A program made the translations under genes and the position numbers. A DNA stretch of 64,000 bases from Coriaria nepalensis (taxonomy: Eukaryota; Streptophyta; Magnoliopsida; Cucurbitales; Coriariaceae): the NCBI GenBank assembly GCA_027186245.1, contig CP114489.1, positions 8,625,501 to 8,689,500 on the forward strand, written 5' to 3'. Positions 13,326-26,997 of this stretch are shown here, in pieces; the first letter of the stretch is position 1, and each line of letters starts with the position of its first letter. The notes under the pieces are model-generated. The model ran no database searches. It had not been told where the DNA came from and saw only the letters and a list, made by a program, of their open reading frames with translations.

Positions 13326-13823
13326 TGATCTTAGACATCTATTACCATACTTGAAAGTATGATTACAATCTCATCCATATTGCTACTAAATGTAAACCAA
13401 ATGAAAGAAGAAAACAAACACAAACAATGAACAAAAGTCTAGAAAATAGACTGCAATTTTCTACCTACTATAGTCAATAACTATCGGTTCATTGAAAATT
13501 CAAATGACTTCAATTCCTTCACAAAACATATTGCAATCGATCATTCCAACTTCATCCAATCGCTGGAGCTTCGAAATTCTCAATAGGATATAAATTTCTT
13601 AAGTTTCTTGCACCTGAAGCTATTTCACTTGATCAAGAACACATTTTGCACTTTTTACCATAACTTGAGCTACACAAGGCTGATTTGAGTGATTCCAATT
13701 CCCACAAGTTGGAATTGATCTCCTTCAGCTGATGGTAGAGGAATCAACACCAAAATGAAATTAATGCAAAAAGTTAACCATTTTCTAGTTTTTGATCAAA
13801 TAATAAATCAAGCGATTTCAACA
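13326..13823 (-). repeat. 3' LTR of copia element 3, copy 1 (truncated)
   Basis: It starts on the minus strand with TGTTGAAATCGCTTG directly after the GGAGGGG polypurine tract. It aligns almost end to end with 27166-27650. The last part of the LTR (equivalent to 26998-27165) is missing. Confidence 0.85.
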
Positions 13824-16800
13824 CCCCTCCATGCTTGTTTTTCTCACAACTCCTAACCTTAGCTAGAAGAACTCAAATTTATAGCTCGGGAGTGCCTTGG
13901 TGAATATGTCAATAGTTTGGTTTTCAGAACTGCTATGAACCAACCTTATATCTCCTTTCTTGATCAATTCCCTAATACCATGGGATTTCGTAAGAATATG
14001 CTTAGTCTTTCCAATTTGAATTGGATTCTCATAGATTGCTATAGCTGACATGTTGTCATAATGAATGATTGTTGGACCATCTTGCTTGAACCTCATATCT
14101 TCAATGATTTTTCTGATCCACACAGCTTGATTAGCAGCTGAGGCAGCAACAATGTATTCCACCTCAGATGTTGATTGAGCAACCACTTGTTGCTTCTTAA
14201 AGCTCTAACAAAGCACTCCTTATCCTAGAGAGAAAAAGAATCCCCCAGTATTCTTGAGATCACTAATCCAGCTTAATCACTACCCACATAACCATGAAGA
14301 CCAACTTCTGATTTCTTGAACCAGATTCCATATTCACTTGAGCACTTCAAGTATTTGAGGATTCTTTTGGCTACTCCTATGTGATTTTGAGTTGGCTCAT
14401 GCATGAATCTTCAAATTAAACAAGTGGCATGCCCGATGTTTGGCTGAGTGGTAGTGAGATATATCAATCTTCCAAACAAGCTTTTGAAGGGAGTGGAATC
14501 CATTTTACCTGATTCATCCATTTTGCCCAGCTTCTCTCCAATAGAGAAAGGAGTGAACACAAGCTTGGAATTCTCCATTTTGAATCTTTTCAATAGATTC
14601 AAGGTATACTTCTCTTGATTAATGAAGATTCCTTCTGGTGTCTGATGCACTTCCATACCAAGAAAATACTTCATATGACCAAGATCATTCATTTCAAATT
14701 CATTCATCATAGCAACCTTAAACACACCAATAAGCAATAAAATACTACCGATGATTAAAAAGTCATCAACATAGAGTGAAACAATCAGAATTGAGTTACA
14801 TGATTGGTTGACATATGAGGTTTGATCACTTTCACTCTTCTAAAATGTCTTACTTATCTAGTAAGAGTTAATTTTGTCATATCAGGCTCGAAGAGCTTGT
14901 TTCAAGCCATAAAGGGCTTTGTGTAGCTTGTAAACATGATCCTCCTCCCCTTCCTTACTGAAGGCATCACGTTTCTCGGCATAAATTTCTTCTTCCAATT
15001 AGCCATTTAGGAAGGTTGACTTGACATCCAATTGAAATATGAACCACCTTTTACAAGCAGCAATTGCAATGAGCAATCTCATGGTGTCAAGTCTGGCAAC
15101 TAGTGCAAATGTGTCACCACAGTCAGCACCTTGTTGTTGTGCTTAGCCTTTGATAACCAGCCTTGCTTTATGTTTATTTATGTATTCATTAGGATTTAGC
15201 TTCAACTTGAAAATCCATTTTACACAAATGGCCTTATTGCCATCTGGTTTTTTGCACAAACTTCATATAGCATTCTTATTGAGCATTGCAATTTCATCTT
15301 TCATTGCCTTTTTCCAATTTTGATTTCCTCTTGCTCATCAAAATAGCTTGGCTTAGAGATTGCAATGTTGCATCTCTGATACACCTCATTTAAATTTCCT
15401 AGCCTAGAAATAGTAGGTTCATCATCACTGTCATCACTATCAATAGCTTAACCATTTAAGCCATGATCCTTTAGCAACAACTCAGGTTCATCATCACAAT
15501 GATCGAAGTCATTATCTCATGTTAGATGCTCAAATTCATTGAAAGTAATGTCTCTACTTACCAAAGATTTGTTTGACTTTGGATTATACATCCTGAAAGC
15601 CTTGCTTTTTGAGTTGTGCCCAATAAACACACACTTCTCAGCCTTTTTAGAAAAATTTTCCCTTCTAGCATCAGGAACATGTATGAAACAAGTTGATCCA
15701 AACACCCTCAAATTGGAAACGTTAGGCTTAAAGTCAAACCAAGCCTCAAATGGTGTTTTATCTTTTACAAACTTGGTAAACAACTTGTTCTGCAGATAAA
15801 CTAAAGTAGCAGTAGCTTCACCCAAAATATTTTGGGAATCCTATTCTCTGATAGCATATTTCTTGTCATCTCCATGAAAGTCTTATTCATCCTCTCAACC
15901 ATTTATTTTGCTGAGTAGTATAGGGCACTATCAACTGATGCACTACCACTTGTTCTTTAGAGAATCGATCAAAATCAGTTGAGGTGAATTCCCCTCCATT
16001 TTCTAATCTTAGAATCTTGAACATTTTGTTTAGATTGAGCTTCAATCAAGGTTTTGAATCTTTTGAAGTTGTTCAACACTTCTGACTTTTTCTTCATGAC
16101 GTAGATCCATCCACATATGGTCAAATCATCAATGAATAGCAATAAGTATTTACTATCATTTAAGGATGGAATATTCAATGGTTCACAGACATTTGTGTGA
16201 ATGATTCCCTGCTTTTCTGAGGTTCAATGCATCTTCAATGATAGTCTATGCATTTTCCCTAGTTGATAGCTTTCACAAACACCTTTCTTAACTTCCAGTT
16301 GTGGAATATCCTCCACCAGATTCTTATTTCTTATAGAGTTGATCTTCTTCATTTTAGCATGGCCAAACCTTTTGTGTCATAACCAAGATTCATCCTCCCT
16401 TGTCATTAAATATCTGTGCTTGTCTCTTTTCTAATTTAGAGAGAAGCTATTATGTTGTCTCTTCACATTTGCCACCACATTTCCATTTAAATCTTCAATT
16501 GTGCAATGTTTTTCTTTAAAGATCATGTGACTAGTGCAACCACTATCAATGATCCATTCATCTTTGTCTAGCTTTTCTCCTAATAAGGAGGCCATGAAAA
16601 GTTGTTCTTCACTTGCTCCTTCTGTTTGACATCTCTGAGGGCCTTAAGATTGATTTGTTTCAAAATTCTTCTTCTTTCATTCCTTCTCAATATGTCCAAA
16701 CCTCTTGGAGTAGTGGCATTGAGGTTTATTTTTGGACCAGCAAGACTTCTTGAGATGTCCAGTCCTTTTACAGAAGTTGCAACTCATATTCTTCTTCTTG

Positions 16801-16829
16801 TTATGATTGAAGGATCCCCTTGAAGCACT
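13326..16829 (-). mobile_element. Ty1-copia element 3, copy 1, truncated in gag by the duplication joint
   Basis: From the joint downwards: gag zinc knuckle CNFCKRTGHLKKSC (~16745-16790, intact CCHC), protease with DSGCTSHM (~16530-16560), integrase core (15975-16178, LLFIDDLT), integrase C-terminal region (15517-15825), RT with YVDDFLII (~14750-14775) and 14411-14737, and RNase H (13863-14186, ending DIFTKALPS). Polypurine tract TGGAGGGG and a 3' LTR (13326-13823) follow. Frames are broken by stops. Here the gag N-terminus and 5' LTR are absent, since sequence jumps back to the start of the duplicated unit at 16830. Confidence 0.9.
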
Positions 16830-17042
16830 AGCTCTCCAATATTTATAGATATATCATTCCAAATAAATGAGTGTTGAATACCTTTAGAGATTAATTTTAA
16901 TTCATTAAATTATTATTTCTTTTTAAATATTAAGATCTAAATGATATTTTTCTTAAATAAAAATGTCTAGTTCTAAATATAAAAAATATCATAAAATTAT
17001 ACGATATATTATTTTCAACTCCTTTTAAGACCGTGTACATTG

Positions 17043-18078
17043 AAAAGTGGAAAGCCTCTGCTCTAGGAGATAATATTATGCTTCTTACTTCTCCAAGAGA
17101 CAAGAGATGTACTAAGCAATAAATATTATCCAACAGTGGATTGCCAGTAAGTAGAATCACCAACCTAATCAGTATCAGAATATGCCTAAAGGTAAAAGGA
17201 TGAGTGAGAGGAAAAGAAATCCATGAAATAAAGTCCACTTTACGTATTGAAGAATCTGGAGAATAACAACATAATGAATGGAGCGAAAAAAATGCATGAA
17301 TTGACTAACTAAGGTGACTGCATAAGAAATATCACGACAAGTGACGGTTCTCCACACTAGAAAAAAGCTTAATATTTGTCTTCAGAGGGCTATTAACAAT
17401 CTTACTATCCGTTAGTTCAGCAAGACAAGAGTTCAGAAGCATAATTAGCTTGGGAAAGATAATCTCTATCTAAAGAAGGATGATACTTAATACCTAAATA
17501 GTAACTAAGGAATCCAAATCCTTCATTTCAAGCCGTTGACTAGGAAACTATTGTAAGTGTAGGAATGCCAGAACAATCATCACCCATAATAACCATATCA
17601 TCCACATACAATAAAAGAAGAATAATACTAGCCTCAAATCGACAAAGAAAGAGAGCAAAATAATATGTACTAGGAGTGAAGCCCTGTTGAGCCAACATTG
17701 AATTGAACTTAGAAAATCAAGCACGAGGAGACTGTTTGATACTGTTTAGATTTTTTCAAAGGCGACAAACCTTATGAGGCTGGTGCTTAAAACCTAGAGG
17801 GGTTTGAGATAAATTTCTTCATTTAGATCACCATTAAGAAAAACATTCTTCATATCTATTTGGAATAAGTGCCACTTCTAAATGGCTGCAACTGCAAGTA
17901 GATCGAAAAGAAATAAGACATGCAACAAGCGCAAAAGTCTCATAATAGTCTATACTATATTCTTGAGTAAGACTACACACCACAAAACGAGCTTTGTAGT
18001 ATTCAACTGATCCATCATTTCGTGTCTTAATTTTATACAGCCACTTGCACCCTATTGAATGGCTTAGAAAATGGACTT
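17043..18078 (-). pseudogene. Ty1-copia reverse transcriptase/RNase H remnant (fragment 1, copy 2)
   Basis: This is the exact duplicate of the remnant 9413 bp upstream, with the same YVDDM motif and the same stops and frameshifts. Sharing identical disablements shows that the decay happened before the duplication. Confidence 0.85.
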
Positions 18079-18560
18079 GATTTCTAAGTTCTTGGTATAG
18101 GTTGAAAACTCTAGTTCTGTATTAGCTTTTTACATGGCTATGTTTGAAACCAAAATATTTACTCGCCCCAGCAAATAATTATACTTGTACATCAATTTGC
18201 CTCTACAATAATTTGATTCATGTCCTTAAAACCTATTACAAATAGTTATTTCTTAAATAAATTTATCTTATAATAAAATAGTGTGGAGTAGTATTTTTGG
18301 TGTGTGTTGCACGCGTATATTCAAATCTGAGACTAACCAATATCTTGAAGATGCACCTAGCCTTTTGGGTTATGCCTGGGCTGGCATGACCCTTTCGTGC
18401 TGGCATGCATGCCGAGAAATGTCGGCATGGCACGAGATCCATGCCGTGTCTATACTGACTTGCCTTATGTTGCCACCTCTATAAGAGAGTGAAATCCAAA
18501 GAATCAATGTAAGGTATTAAAGAACCAAAAATCGACGAACATATGGCTTTGATACCAAGT

Positions 18561-19544
18561 TGAATTAAAAGAAAAACAAAAGAAAATTGAATATATTGAA
18601 GTGTGAGTAAACTATATAATAAGCCATCTTTTTGTAGAGGTAGGGAGGCATCAACAAAATGTAATTACATCTAATTAAGATAAAATACGAAATCTTGAAA
18701 ACAGTATAATCTCCTAATATTCTAATAGAATATACTCAAAGTATGCTTTCTCATCCACTCTAAAGCAAGTACAAGTTCACCTCTCAAGGAACATTTCACA
18801 TATAAAGGTACAATATGGAAATAGTGAGTTTACTTTTAAGATCATTAGTGTTGCATAAAGATTTGTATCCCAATAAAATTTTAATTCATAATCATGATTG
18901 ATGCATAAAATTACAAAATAGAAGTAATGAAAGAAATCGAGTGACAAGCTTAAGTACATAGCTGACAATGAAAATGAAAACCTGCAAAACATTGTGTAGA
19001 GTTAATATGTAAGTCCAACTATATAGCCAAAATCAGTTTCGTCAATAGCTTTGTAGGCCTATATGCGGAAATTGAAGTTAAAGGACTTAATATCTCAAAG
19101 CTACCTTGAAGAACAACAGTTAAGAAAAAAAGTTTTGCAGCCCTAAACACAACTTTCCATGTGGCTACATAGAGTTCAATAGACAAAATCGATCCAAACA
19201 TGGTTCTTGGCTTCAAAAACTTGATCATCACAACCAAAACAATGGACAATAAGTGATGCAAGCAACATACAAATTAAAACTACAGCCATCGATCTTTCAA
19301 TCCATCGATCCATCAAGTACATTGATCCATTGAGCTATTGAGCCCGTCAACCCATCAAGTACTCAGCTGCAATAGACTACAATTCCTTAAATTTTGATCC
19401 GATCTGACTGATTCTTTTTGCAACAAGTTTACTCTAGCTTATTTCAACTGTAGGAATGGTAGTAAATGGTAAAATCCAATGAACATAGAAAAAGTCAACT
19501 TTTTGATGAACTTAGGACATTCTCGAACTAATTGATTTCTAACA
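18561..19544 (-). repeat. candidate copia LTR with adjoining primer-binding site (copy 2)
   Basis: Duplicate of the 984-bp LTR, with its tRNA-Met-type primer site at 18545-18557 and polypurine tract at about 19545-19554. Confidence 0.6.
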
Positions 19545-19567
19545 CTCCTTCTTAATTGGTTTGGGAA

Positions 19568-22500
19568 TTATCCCAACTTTTCTCTGAACTTTTCAAACTT
19601 GAATGTGGATAGAGACTTTGTCAAGATATCAACATTATGTTCTTCAAGAGAGTAATGAATAAGCTTGATTTCCCCACCCTTAATTTTGTCCCTTATGACA
19701 TGGAACTTAGCTTGGATGTTCTTTGTCCTTCCAAAATGGACTGAATTTTCAGAAATGACAATAGCAAAGAGACTATCATAGAGGATGGTAGTTGGAAGAG
19801 ATTGGATGAAGCCCAAATCATCAAGGATTTTCCTAATCCAAATTGCTTGATTTGTTGAAGCAGCGGCTGCAATATACTCAACCTCTACCGTTGATTGAGC
19901 AACCACACCTTATTTCTTGGAACACCAAAAAAACACCCCCGATGAGAAGTTAAAACAATAATAACTAGTGCTTTTAGAATCATCCAGAGATTCGGCCCAA
20001 TCACTATCAATATACCCTATTAGTTTAGGCTTACCTTCTTCATACATAATTCCAAAATTTGAAGTCCCCTTTAAGCATCTTAGAACTCTTTTGGTTTCTC
20101 CAAGATGATTTTGACTTGAAAAATGCATGAACCTTGATAGCATACCGATCAAGTACATTAAGTCTAGTCTAGTGGCTATCAAATACATTAGTCCACCAAT
20201 TAAACTTCTAAAATGATATTCATATACTTTCTGAGTGCCATCTTCCTCAACTAACTTTTCATTAGCAATTAGAGGTGTGGAAACATGTTTGTAAGAGCCC
20301 ATTTAAAGTTCTTCAACAAACTCTTAGCATATTTCTCCTATTACACAAATATCCTTTCAGACCTTTGGAATACTTGCATTCCTAGAAAAAATTTCATCAA
20401 CTTCAAATTAGTCATTTCAAATTCTAATTTCATCTCAAATTTAAAGGTTATCACAACTGTTTCATCAGTTCCAGGAATTAACAAATCATCAACATAAAGA
20501 GAGATGATTAGAGTGAAAGTACCTAATCTTTTGACATATAGAGTAAGATCACTTTCACTTTTCTTGAAATTGGATGAGGTAAGGTGATTTTCAATCCTAC
20601 AATTCCATGCTCATAAGCCTATTTCAGACCATAGAGAGCTTTGAACAATTCAAACACCTTGTCTTCTTGACCTTTGATATGAAACCCCTCAGGCTGATAA
20701 ACATAAATTTCTTCTTCCAAAATTCCATTTAGAAATGCATACTTCACATCTAGTTGATGAATGCACCAACCATTGCTAGCAGCAAGTCCAATTAGAAGTC
20801 CGATTATGTCCAACTTACAACAGAAGCAAAGGTCTCAGAATAGTCAACACCATATTTTGAGTATATCCTTTGACAACAAATCTTGCCTTATACTTCTTAA
20901 TGGTTCCATCTGCATTATGCTTCAGCTTGTAAATCTACTTAACCCCCAATCACCTTTTGATGTTCAGACCTATCTACAAGTTCCCATGTTTGAGTTTTTT
21001 CAATCATGTCAAGCTCCTCTTTCATTGCATCCATCCAACATTCATCATTTATAGCTTCATTGAATGACATAGGTTCAGACACAGCAACATTGGATGATAC
21101 ACATCAATAAGAGGGATAAGCCTTTGGACTCGGAGTTCATAATCAAATCTTGACTCACTATCTTCTTGAATTTCTGGAACTTGAATTTCAGGAATGAAAT
21201 CAAGGTAGTCAGCATCAATTCCTTCCAAACTCCAATCAAACTTCGTTTCTTCATCAATAGTTATATCTCGAGCATTTACCACTTTGTTTGCCTTAAGATT
21301 AAATACCCTTTATCCTTTGGCATCAAGGCTGTAGCTTACCAACACACACTTCTCAGCCTTCTCAGAGAGCTTGTCTCTTTTTGCATCTGGTATATGCACA
21401 AAACATATCGATCCAAAATTTTTCAAATAAGAGATAGAATGCTTACTATCATATCATGCTTAAAAAAGAGTCATGTTCTTGACAGACTTAGTTAGAAGTT
21501 TGTTCAAAATACACACTTGTGCTTGCTGATTTAGCCCAAAAGTTCTTTGGCATTTGCTTCTCAAACAACATACTCCTTGTCATTTCCATTATAGCTTTGT
21601 TTTTCCTCTAAGAAACACCATTCTGTTGAGGATTATAAGGAATGGTAAGTTTATGATTAATACCATTACTTTGACCAAAATACTTGAACTAGAGTGACAA
21701 GTATTCTTGTCCATTATATGTTCTAATGACTTTCACTTTCTTCTCACTTTCAGTCTCTAGCAATGCTTTAAACTTCTTGAAGATAAAAAACACTTCGAAC
21801 TTTTCTTTGAGAAAGTATATTCAACAAAATCTTGAGTTGTCATCTATGAAGATGATAAAATACTTATAGCCATTTAGAGACACCACATTGAAAGGTCCAC
21901 ATACATCTGAGTGGATCAGCTCAAGCTTCTCCACAACCTTTGTAGCTTGATTTTTTGGAAATACTTTATGCTTCATCTTTCCAAGTTGACAATCTTTACA
22001 AACTTCAAGTTGAGGTTGAATGGAAGGCATGTATTTTGCAAGACCTTCTGAGTTTAGATTCTTGATAGACTTGAGATCAAAATGGCTAAAGTGTTTGCGT
22101 CATGTCTTAGCATCTACTTCTCTGCATGACAATGCTTGATGTCTCTAATCTTCAATGAAGTAATTTTGTTGAATTGGTACTCTGACCACTTCATTCAGCT
22201 AAGCATCATGAATAACACAGTGAGCTCCTCTAAACATTAGAGTGTATCCATACTTCATCATCTGCTCTACACTCAACAGATTTTGATTGATTCCAGGCAC
22301 AAATAACACATTGGTTATATGCTTGATTCTAACATTAGTTTGTGCAACAAGAGTTCCTTTGGTATAAGCTCGAACTGTTTCTCCATTTACCACTATTATA
22401 TTGGTTGAAAAATTCATGTCCATTGTCTCAAATAGACCAAGATCATGTGACATGTGGTTGGAACATCCATTGTCAATAAGCCATTTTTTCTTGTACTCAA

Positions 22501-22738
22501 ATTTTGAATGAGTTATGAACAAGTGCTCCTCTTGTTATGCTGCACTTGCTTGTTGAGATAAGGGTCCAACTTTAGAAGACTTTCTTCTGTAGTTTATATC
22601 CACATGTCCAAGCTTTTTACAGATTGAGCATTCAATCTTTTTCTTGCTCCAATAGATCTTCTCAGTATGACCTTTTTTCTTAAAATATTGCAACTGAACT
22701 GCTTCTTTTTGTTAGACCAGTCTCTCGAGCTGCTTCTC
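19568..22738 (-). pseudogene. 5'-truncated Ty1-copia pol (element 2, copy 2)
   Basis: Identical duplicate of element 2, with the same protease DNG substitution, the same integrase, RT and RNase H motifs, and the same stops. It ends against the truncated 3' LTR of element 3 at ~22738. Confidence 0.9.
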
Positions 22739-23236
22739 TGATCTTAGACATCTATTACCATACTTGAAAGTATGATTACAATCTCATCCATATTGCTACT
22801 AAATGTAAACCAAATGAAAGAAGAAAACAAACACAAACAATGAACAAAAGTCTAGAAAATAGACTGCAATTTTCTACCTACTATAGTCAATAACTATCGG
22901 TTCATTGAAAATTCAAATGACTTCAATTCCTTCACAAAACATATTGCAATCGATCATTCCAACTTCATCCAATCGCTGGAGCTTCGAAATTCTCAATAGG
23001 ATATAAATTTCTTAAGTTTCTTGCACCTGAAGCTATTTCACTTGATCAAGAACACATTTTGCACTTTTTACCATAACTTGAGCTACACAAGGCTGATTTG
23101 AGTGATTCCAATTCCCACAAGTTGGAATTGATCTCCTTCAGCTGATGGTAGAGGAATCAACACCAAAATGAAATTAATGCAAAAAGTTAACCATTTTCTA
23201 GTTTTTGATCAAATAATAAATCAAGCGATTTCAACA
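22739..23236 (-). repeat. 3' LTR of copia element 3, copy 2 (truncated)
   Basis: Duplicate of 13326-13823. Compared with the 5' LTR at 27166-27650 it differs at roughly one position in ten by eye, including small indels. Confidence 0.85.
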
Positions 23237-26200
23237 CCCCTCCATGCTTGTTTTTCTCACAACTCCTAACCTTAGCTAGAAGAACTCAAATTTATAGCTC
23301 GGGAGTGCCTTGGTGAATATGTCAATAGTTTGGTTTTCAGAACTGCTATGAACCAACCTTATATCTCCTTTCTTGATCAATTCCCTAATACCATGGGATT
23401 TCGTAAGAATATGCTTAGTCTTTCCAATTTGAATTGGATTCTCATAGATTGCTATAGCTGACATGTTGTCATAATGAATGATTGTTGGACCATCTTGCTT
23501 GAACCTCATATCTTCAATGATTTTTCTGATCCACACAGCTTGATTAGCAGCTGAGGCAGCAACAATGTATTCCACCTCAGATGTTGATTGAGCAACCACT
23601 TGTTGCTTCTTAAAGCTCTAACAAAGCACTCCTTATCCTAGAGAGAAAAAGAATCCCCCAGTATTCTTGAGATCACTAATCCAGCTTAATCACTACCCAC
23701 ATAACCATGAAGACCAACTTCTGATTTCTTGAACCAGATTCCATATTCACTTGAGCACTTCAAGTATTTGAGGATTCTTTTGGCTACTCCTATGTGATTT
23801 TGAGTTGGCTCATGCATGAATCTTCAAATTAAACAAGTGGCATGCCCGATGTTTGGCTGAGTGGTAGTGAGATATATCAATCTTCCAAACAAGCTTTTGA
23901 AGGGAGTGGAATCCATTTTACCTGATTCATCCATTTTGCCCAGCTTCTCTCCAATAGAGAAAGGAGTGAACACAAGCTTGGAATTCTCCATTTTGAATCT
24001 TTTCAATAGATTCAAGGTATACTTCTCTTGATTAATGAAGATTCCTTCTGGTGTCTGATGCACTTCCATACCAAGAAAATACTTCATATGACCAAGATCA
24101 TTCATTTCAAATTCATTCATCATAGCAACCTTAAACACACCAATAAGCAATAAAATACTACCGATGATTAAAAAGTCATCAACATAGAGTGAAACAATCA
24201 GAATTGAGTTACATGATTGGTTGACATATGAGGTTTGATCACTTTCACTCTTCTAAAATGTCTTACTTATCTAGTAAGAGTTAATTTTGTCATATCAGGC
24301 TCGAAGAGCTTGTTTCAAGCCATAAAGGGCTTTGTGTAGCTTGTAAACATGATCCTCCTCCCCTTCCTTACTGAAGGCATCACGTTTCTCGGCATAAATT
24401 TCTTCTTCCAATTAGCCATTTAGGAAGGTTGACTTGACATCCAATTGAAATATGAACCACCTTTTACAAGCAGCAATTGCAATGAGCAATCTCATGGTGT
24501 CAAGTCTGGCAACTAGTGCAAATGTGTCACCACAGTCAGCACCTTGTTGTTGTGCTTAGCCTTTGATAACCAGCCTTGCTTTATGTTTATTTATGTATTC
24601 ATTAGGATTTAGCTTCAACTTGAAAATCCATTTTACACAAATGGCCTTATTGCCATCTGGTTTTTTGCACAAACTTCATATAGCATTCTTATTGAGCATT
24701 GCAATTTCATCTTTCATTGCCTTTTTCCAATTTTGATTTCCTCTTGCTCATCAAAATAGCTTGGCTTAGAGATTGCAATGTTGCATCTCTGATACACCTC
24801 ATTTAAATTTCCTAGCCTAGAAATAGTAGGTTCATCATCACTGTCATCACTATCAATAGCTTAACCATTTAAGCCATGATCCTTTAGCAACAACTCAGGT
24901 TCATCATCACAATGATCGAAGTCATTATCTCATGTTAGATGCTCAAATTCATTGAAAGTAATGTCTCTACTTACCAAAGATTTGTTTGACTTTGGATTAT
25001 ACATCCTGAAAGCCTTGCTTTTTGAGTTGTGCCCAATAAACACACACTTCTCAGCCTTTTTAGAAAAATTTTCCCTTCTAGCATCAGGAACATGTATGAA
25101 ACAAGTTGATCCAAACACCCTCAAATTGGAAACGTTAGGCTTAAAGTCAAACCAAGCCTCAAATGGTGTTTTATCTTTTACAAACTTGGTAAACAACTTG
25201 TTCTGCAGATAAACTAAAGTAGCAGTAGCTTCACCCAAAATATTTTGGGAATCCTATTCTCTGATAGCATATTTCTTGTCATCTCCATGAAAGTCTTATT
25301 CATCCTCTCAACCATTTATTTTGCTGAGTAGTATAGGGCACTATCAACTGATGCACTACCACTTGTTCTTTAGAGAATCGATCAAAATCAGTTGAGGTGA
25401 ATTCCCCTCCATTTTCTAATCTTAGAATCTTGAACATTTTGTTTAGATTGAGCTTCAATCAAGGTTTTGAATCTTTTGAAGTTGTTCAACACTTCTGACT
25501 TTTTCTTCATGACGTAGATCCATCCACATATGGTCAAATCATCAATGAATAGCAATAAGTATTTACTATCATTTAAGGATGGAATATTCAATGGTTCACA
25601 GACATTTGTGTGAATGATTCCCTGCTTTTCTGAGGTTCAATGCATCTTCAATGATAGTCTATGCATTTTCCCTAGTTGATAGCTTTCACAAACACCTTTC
25701 TTAACTTCCAGTTGTGGAATATCCTCCACCAGATTCTTATTTCTTATAGAGTTGATCTTCTTCATTTTAGCATGGCCAAACCTTTTGTGTCATAACCAAG
25801 ATTCATCCTCCCTTGTCATTAAATATCTGTGCTTGTCTCTTTTCTAATTTAGAGAGAAGCTATTATGTTGTCTCTTCACATTTGCCACCACATTTCCATT
25901 TAAATCTTCAATTGTGCAATGTTTTTCTTTAAAGATCATGTGACTAGTGCAACCACTATCAATGATCCATTCATCTTTGTCTAGCTTTTCTCCTAATAAG
26001 GAGGCCATGAAAAGTTGTTCTTCACTTGCTCCTTCTGTTTGACATCTCTGAGGGCCTTAAGATTGATTTGTTTCAAAATTCTTCTTCTTTCATTCCTTCT
26101 CAATATGTCCAAACCTCTTGGAGTAGTGGCATTGAGGTTTATTTTTGGACCAGCAAGACTTCTTGAGATGTCCAGTCCTTTTACAGAAGTTGCAACTCAT

Positions 26201-26348
26201 ATTCTTCTTCTTGTTATGATTGAAGGATCCCCTTGAAGCACTAGGCCGATCCTCCTGCTTCCATGATTTTTTCTACTTAGCTTGGTAATCACCATCAGCA
26301 AGAACTGAGTTCCTATTTGAGTGTCTCCTCTCATTGGCTTAAAGAGAT

Positions 26349-26663
26349 TCAATGATTGACTTTTGAATCAAACTTTCTTGGCAGACTCACTAACGCCTTG
26401 TTGACAATATCACTTTCTGATATGTGATCACCGTGGATCTTTACCTCACTTACAACAACATTTAACCTCTCAATGTAAGCTTGAAGGTGTTCATCCTCCT
26501 TCATCCTTAAGGCTTCAAAATCCCTTCTTGCAACTAGCAAGTTCACATCCCTCACTCTTTTAGAACCATGGAATTCCTCTTTTAGAGTATCCCAAGCAGT
26601 TTTGACAATTTTGATACCAAGAGCTCTTGTGTATATCTCATTGGAGATGGTTGATTGGAGCAC
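26349..26663 (-). pseudogene. copia gag fragment (retrotransposon gag / UBN2-type)
   Basis: The 104-aa stretch contains AWDTLKEEFHGSKRV and MKEDEHLQAYIERLNVVVSE, the pattern of plant copia gag (capsid) proteins. It belongs to element 3 upstream of its CCHC knuckle. It is outside the duplicated unit and so occurs once. The frame is open only in part, with decayed gag either side (to about 26850). Confidence 0.85.
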
Positions 26664-26997
26664 TGTGATTACTCTAAAGTTCTTTTGCTTTTTCTCCTTC
26701 TCATTCTTGAACTGAGCGATTGTGAGGTTTGCTTCCTCATCCGGTGCTTCATACCCTTCCTGTACTGCTTACTTCAGATAAAATGCAATCATATATTTTT
26801 TCATTTTTTCACTCTATATGTGATAGTCCTTTCTAGTAAATGTTGGTAAAGAAGGAAAGCTCACTTGGTTGGGGTTAGATATTTCAGATTTGTGGTTGAG
26901 TAGTCGGCAATTTAGGTTATTCTTGCTTCAAGAGATCTTCTAGAAAGGAAAAACAAAATTGTATGCCGACATCTAAGATTTAATAGGATCTGACCCA

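Larger units (their letters stand above)
7417..16829. repeat. tandem segmental duplication, copy 1 (unit 9413 bp)
   Basis: The sequence from 7417 recurs in the same orientation from 16830 with constant offset 9413. Every corresponding open reading frame checked on both strands is identical in length and residues, and the offset never shifts, so there is no visible indel. The unit holds only degenerate minus-strand Ty1-copia sequence. At the three boundaries (7417, 16830, 26243) the shared dinucleotide is AG; flanks differ beyond it (C before 7417, T before 16830; C after 16831, G after 26244). Confidence 0.95.
16830..26242. repeat. tandem segmental duplication, copy 2 (unit 9413 bp)
   Basis: This is the second, head-to-tail copy of the preceding unit. 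Downstream of it the third copia element continues without a break into gag and its 5' LTR. Copy 2 therefore keeps the original right-hand context and copy 1 the original left-hand context. The junction at 16830 joins the middle of a gag zinc-knuckle region to the spacer near a reverse-transcriptase fragment, so it is the only novel joint. Confidence 0.95.
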
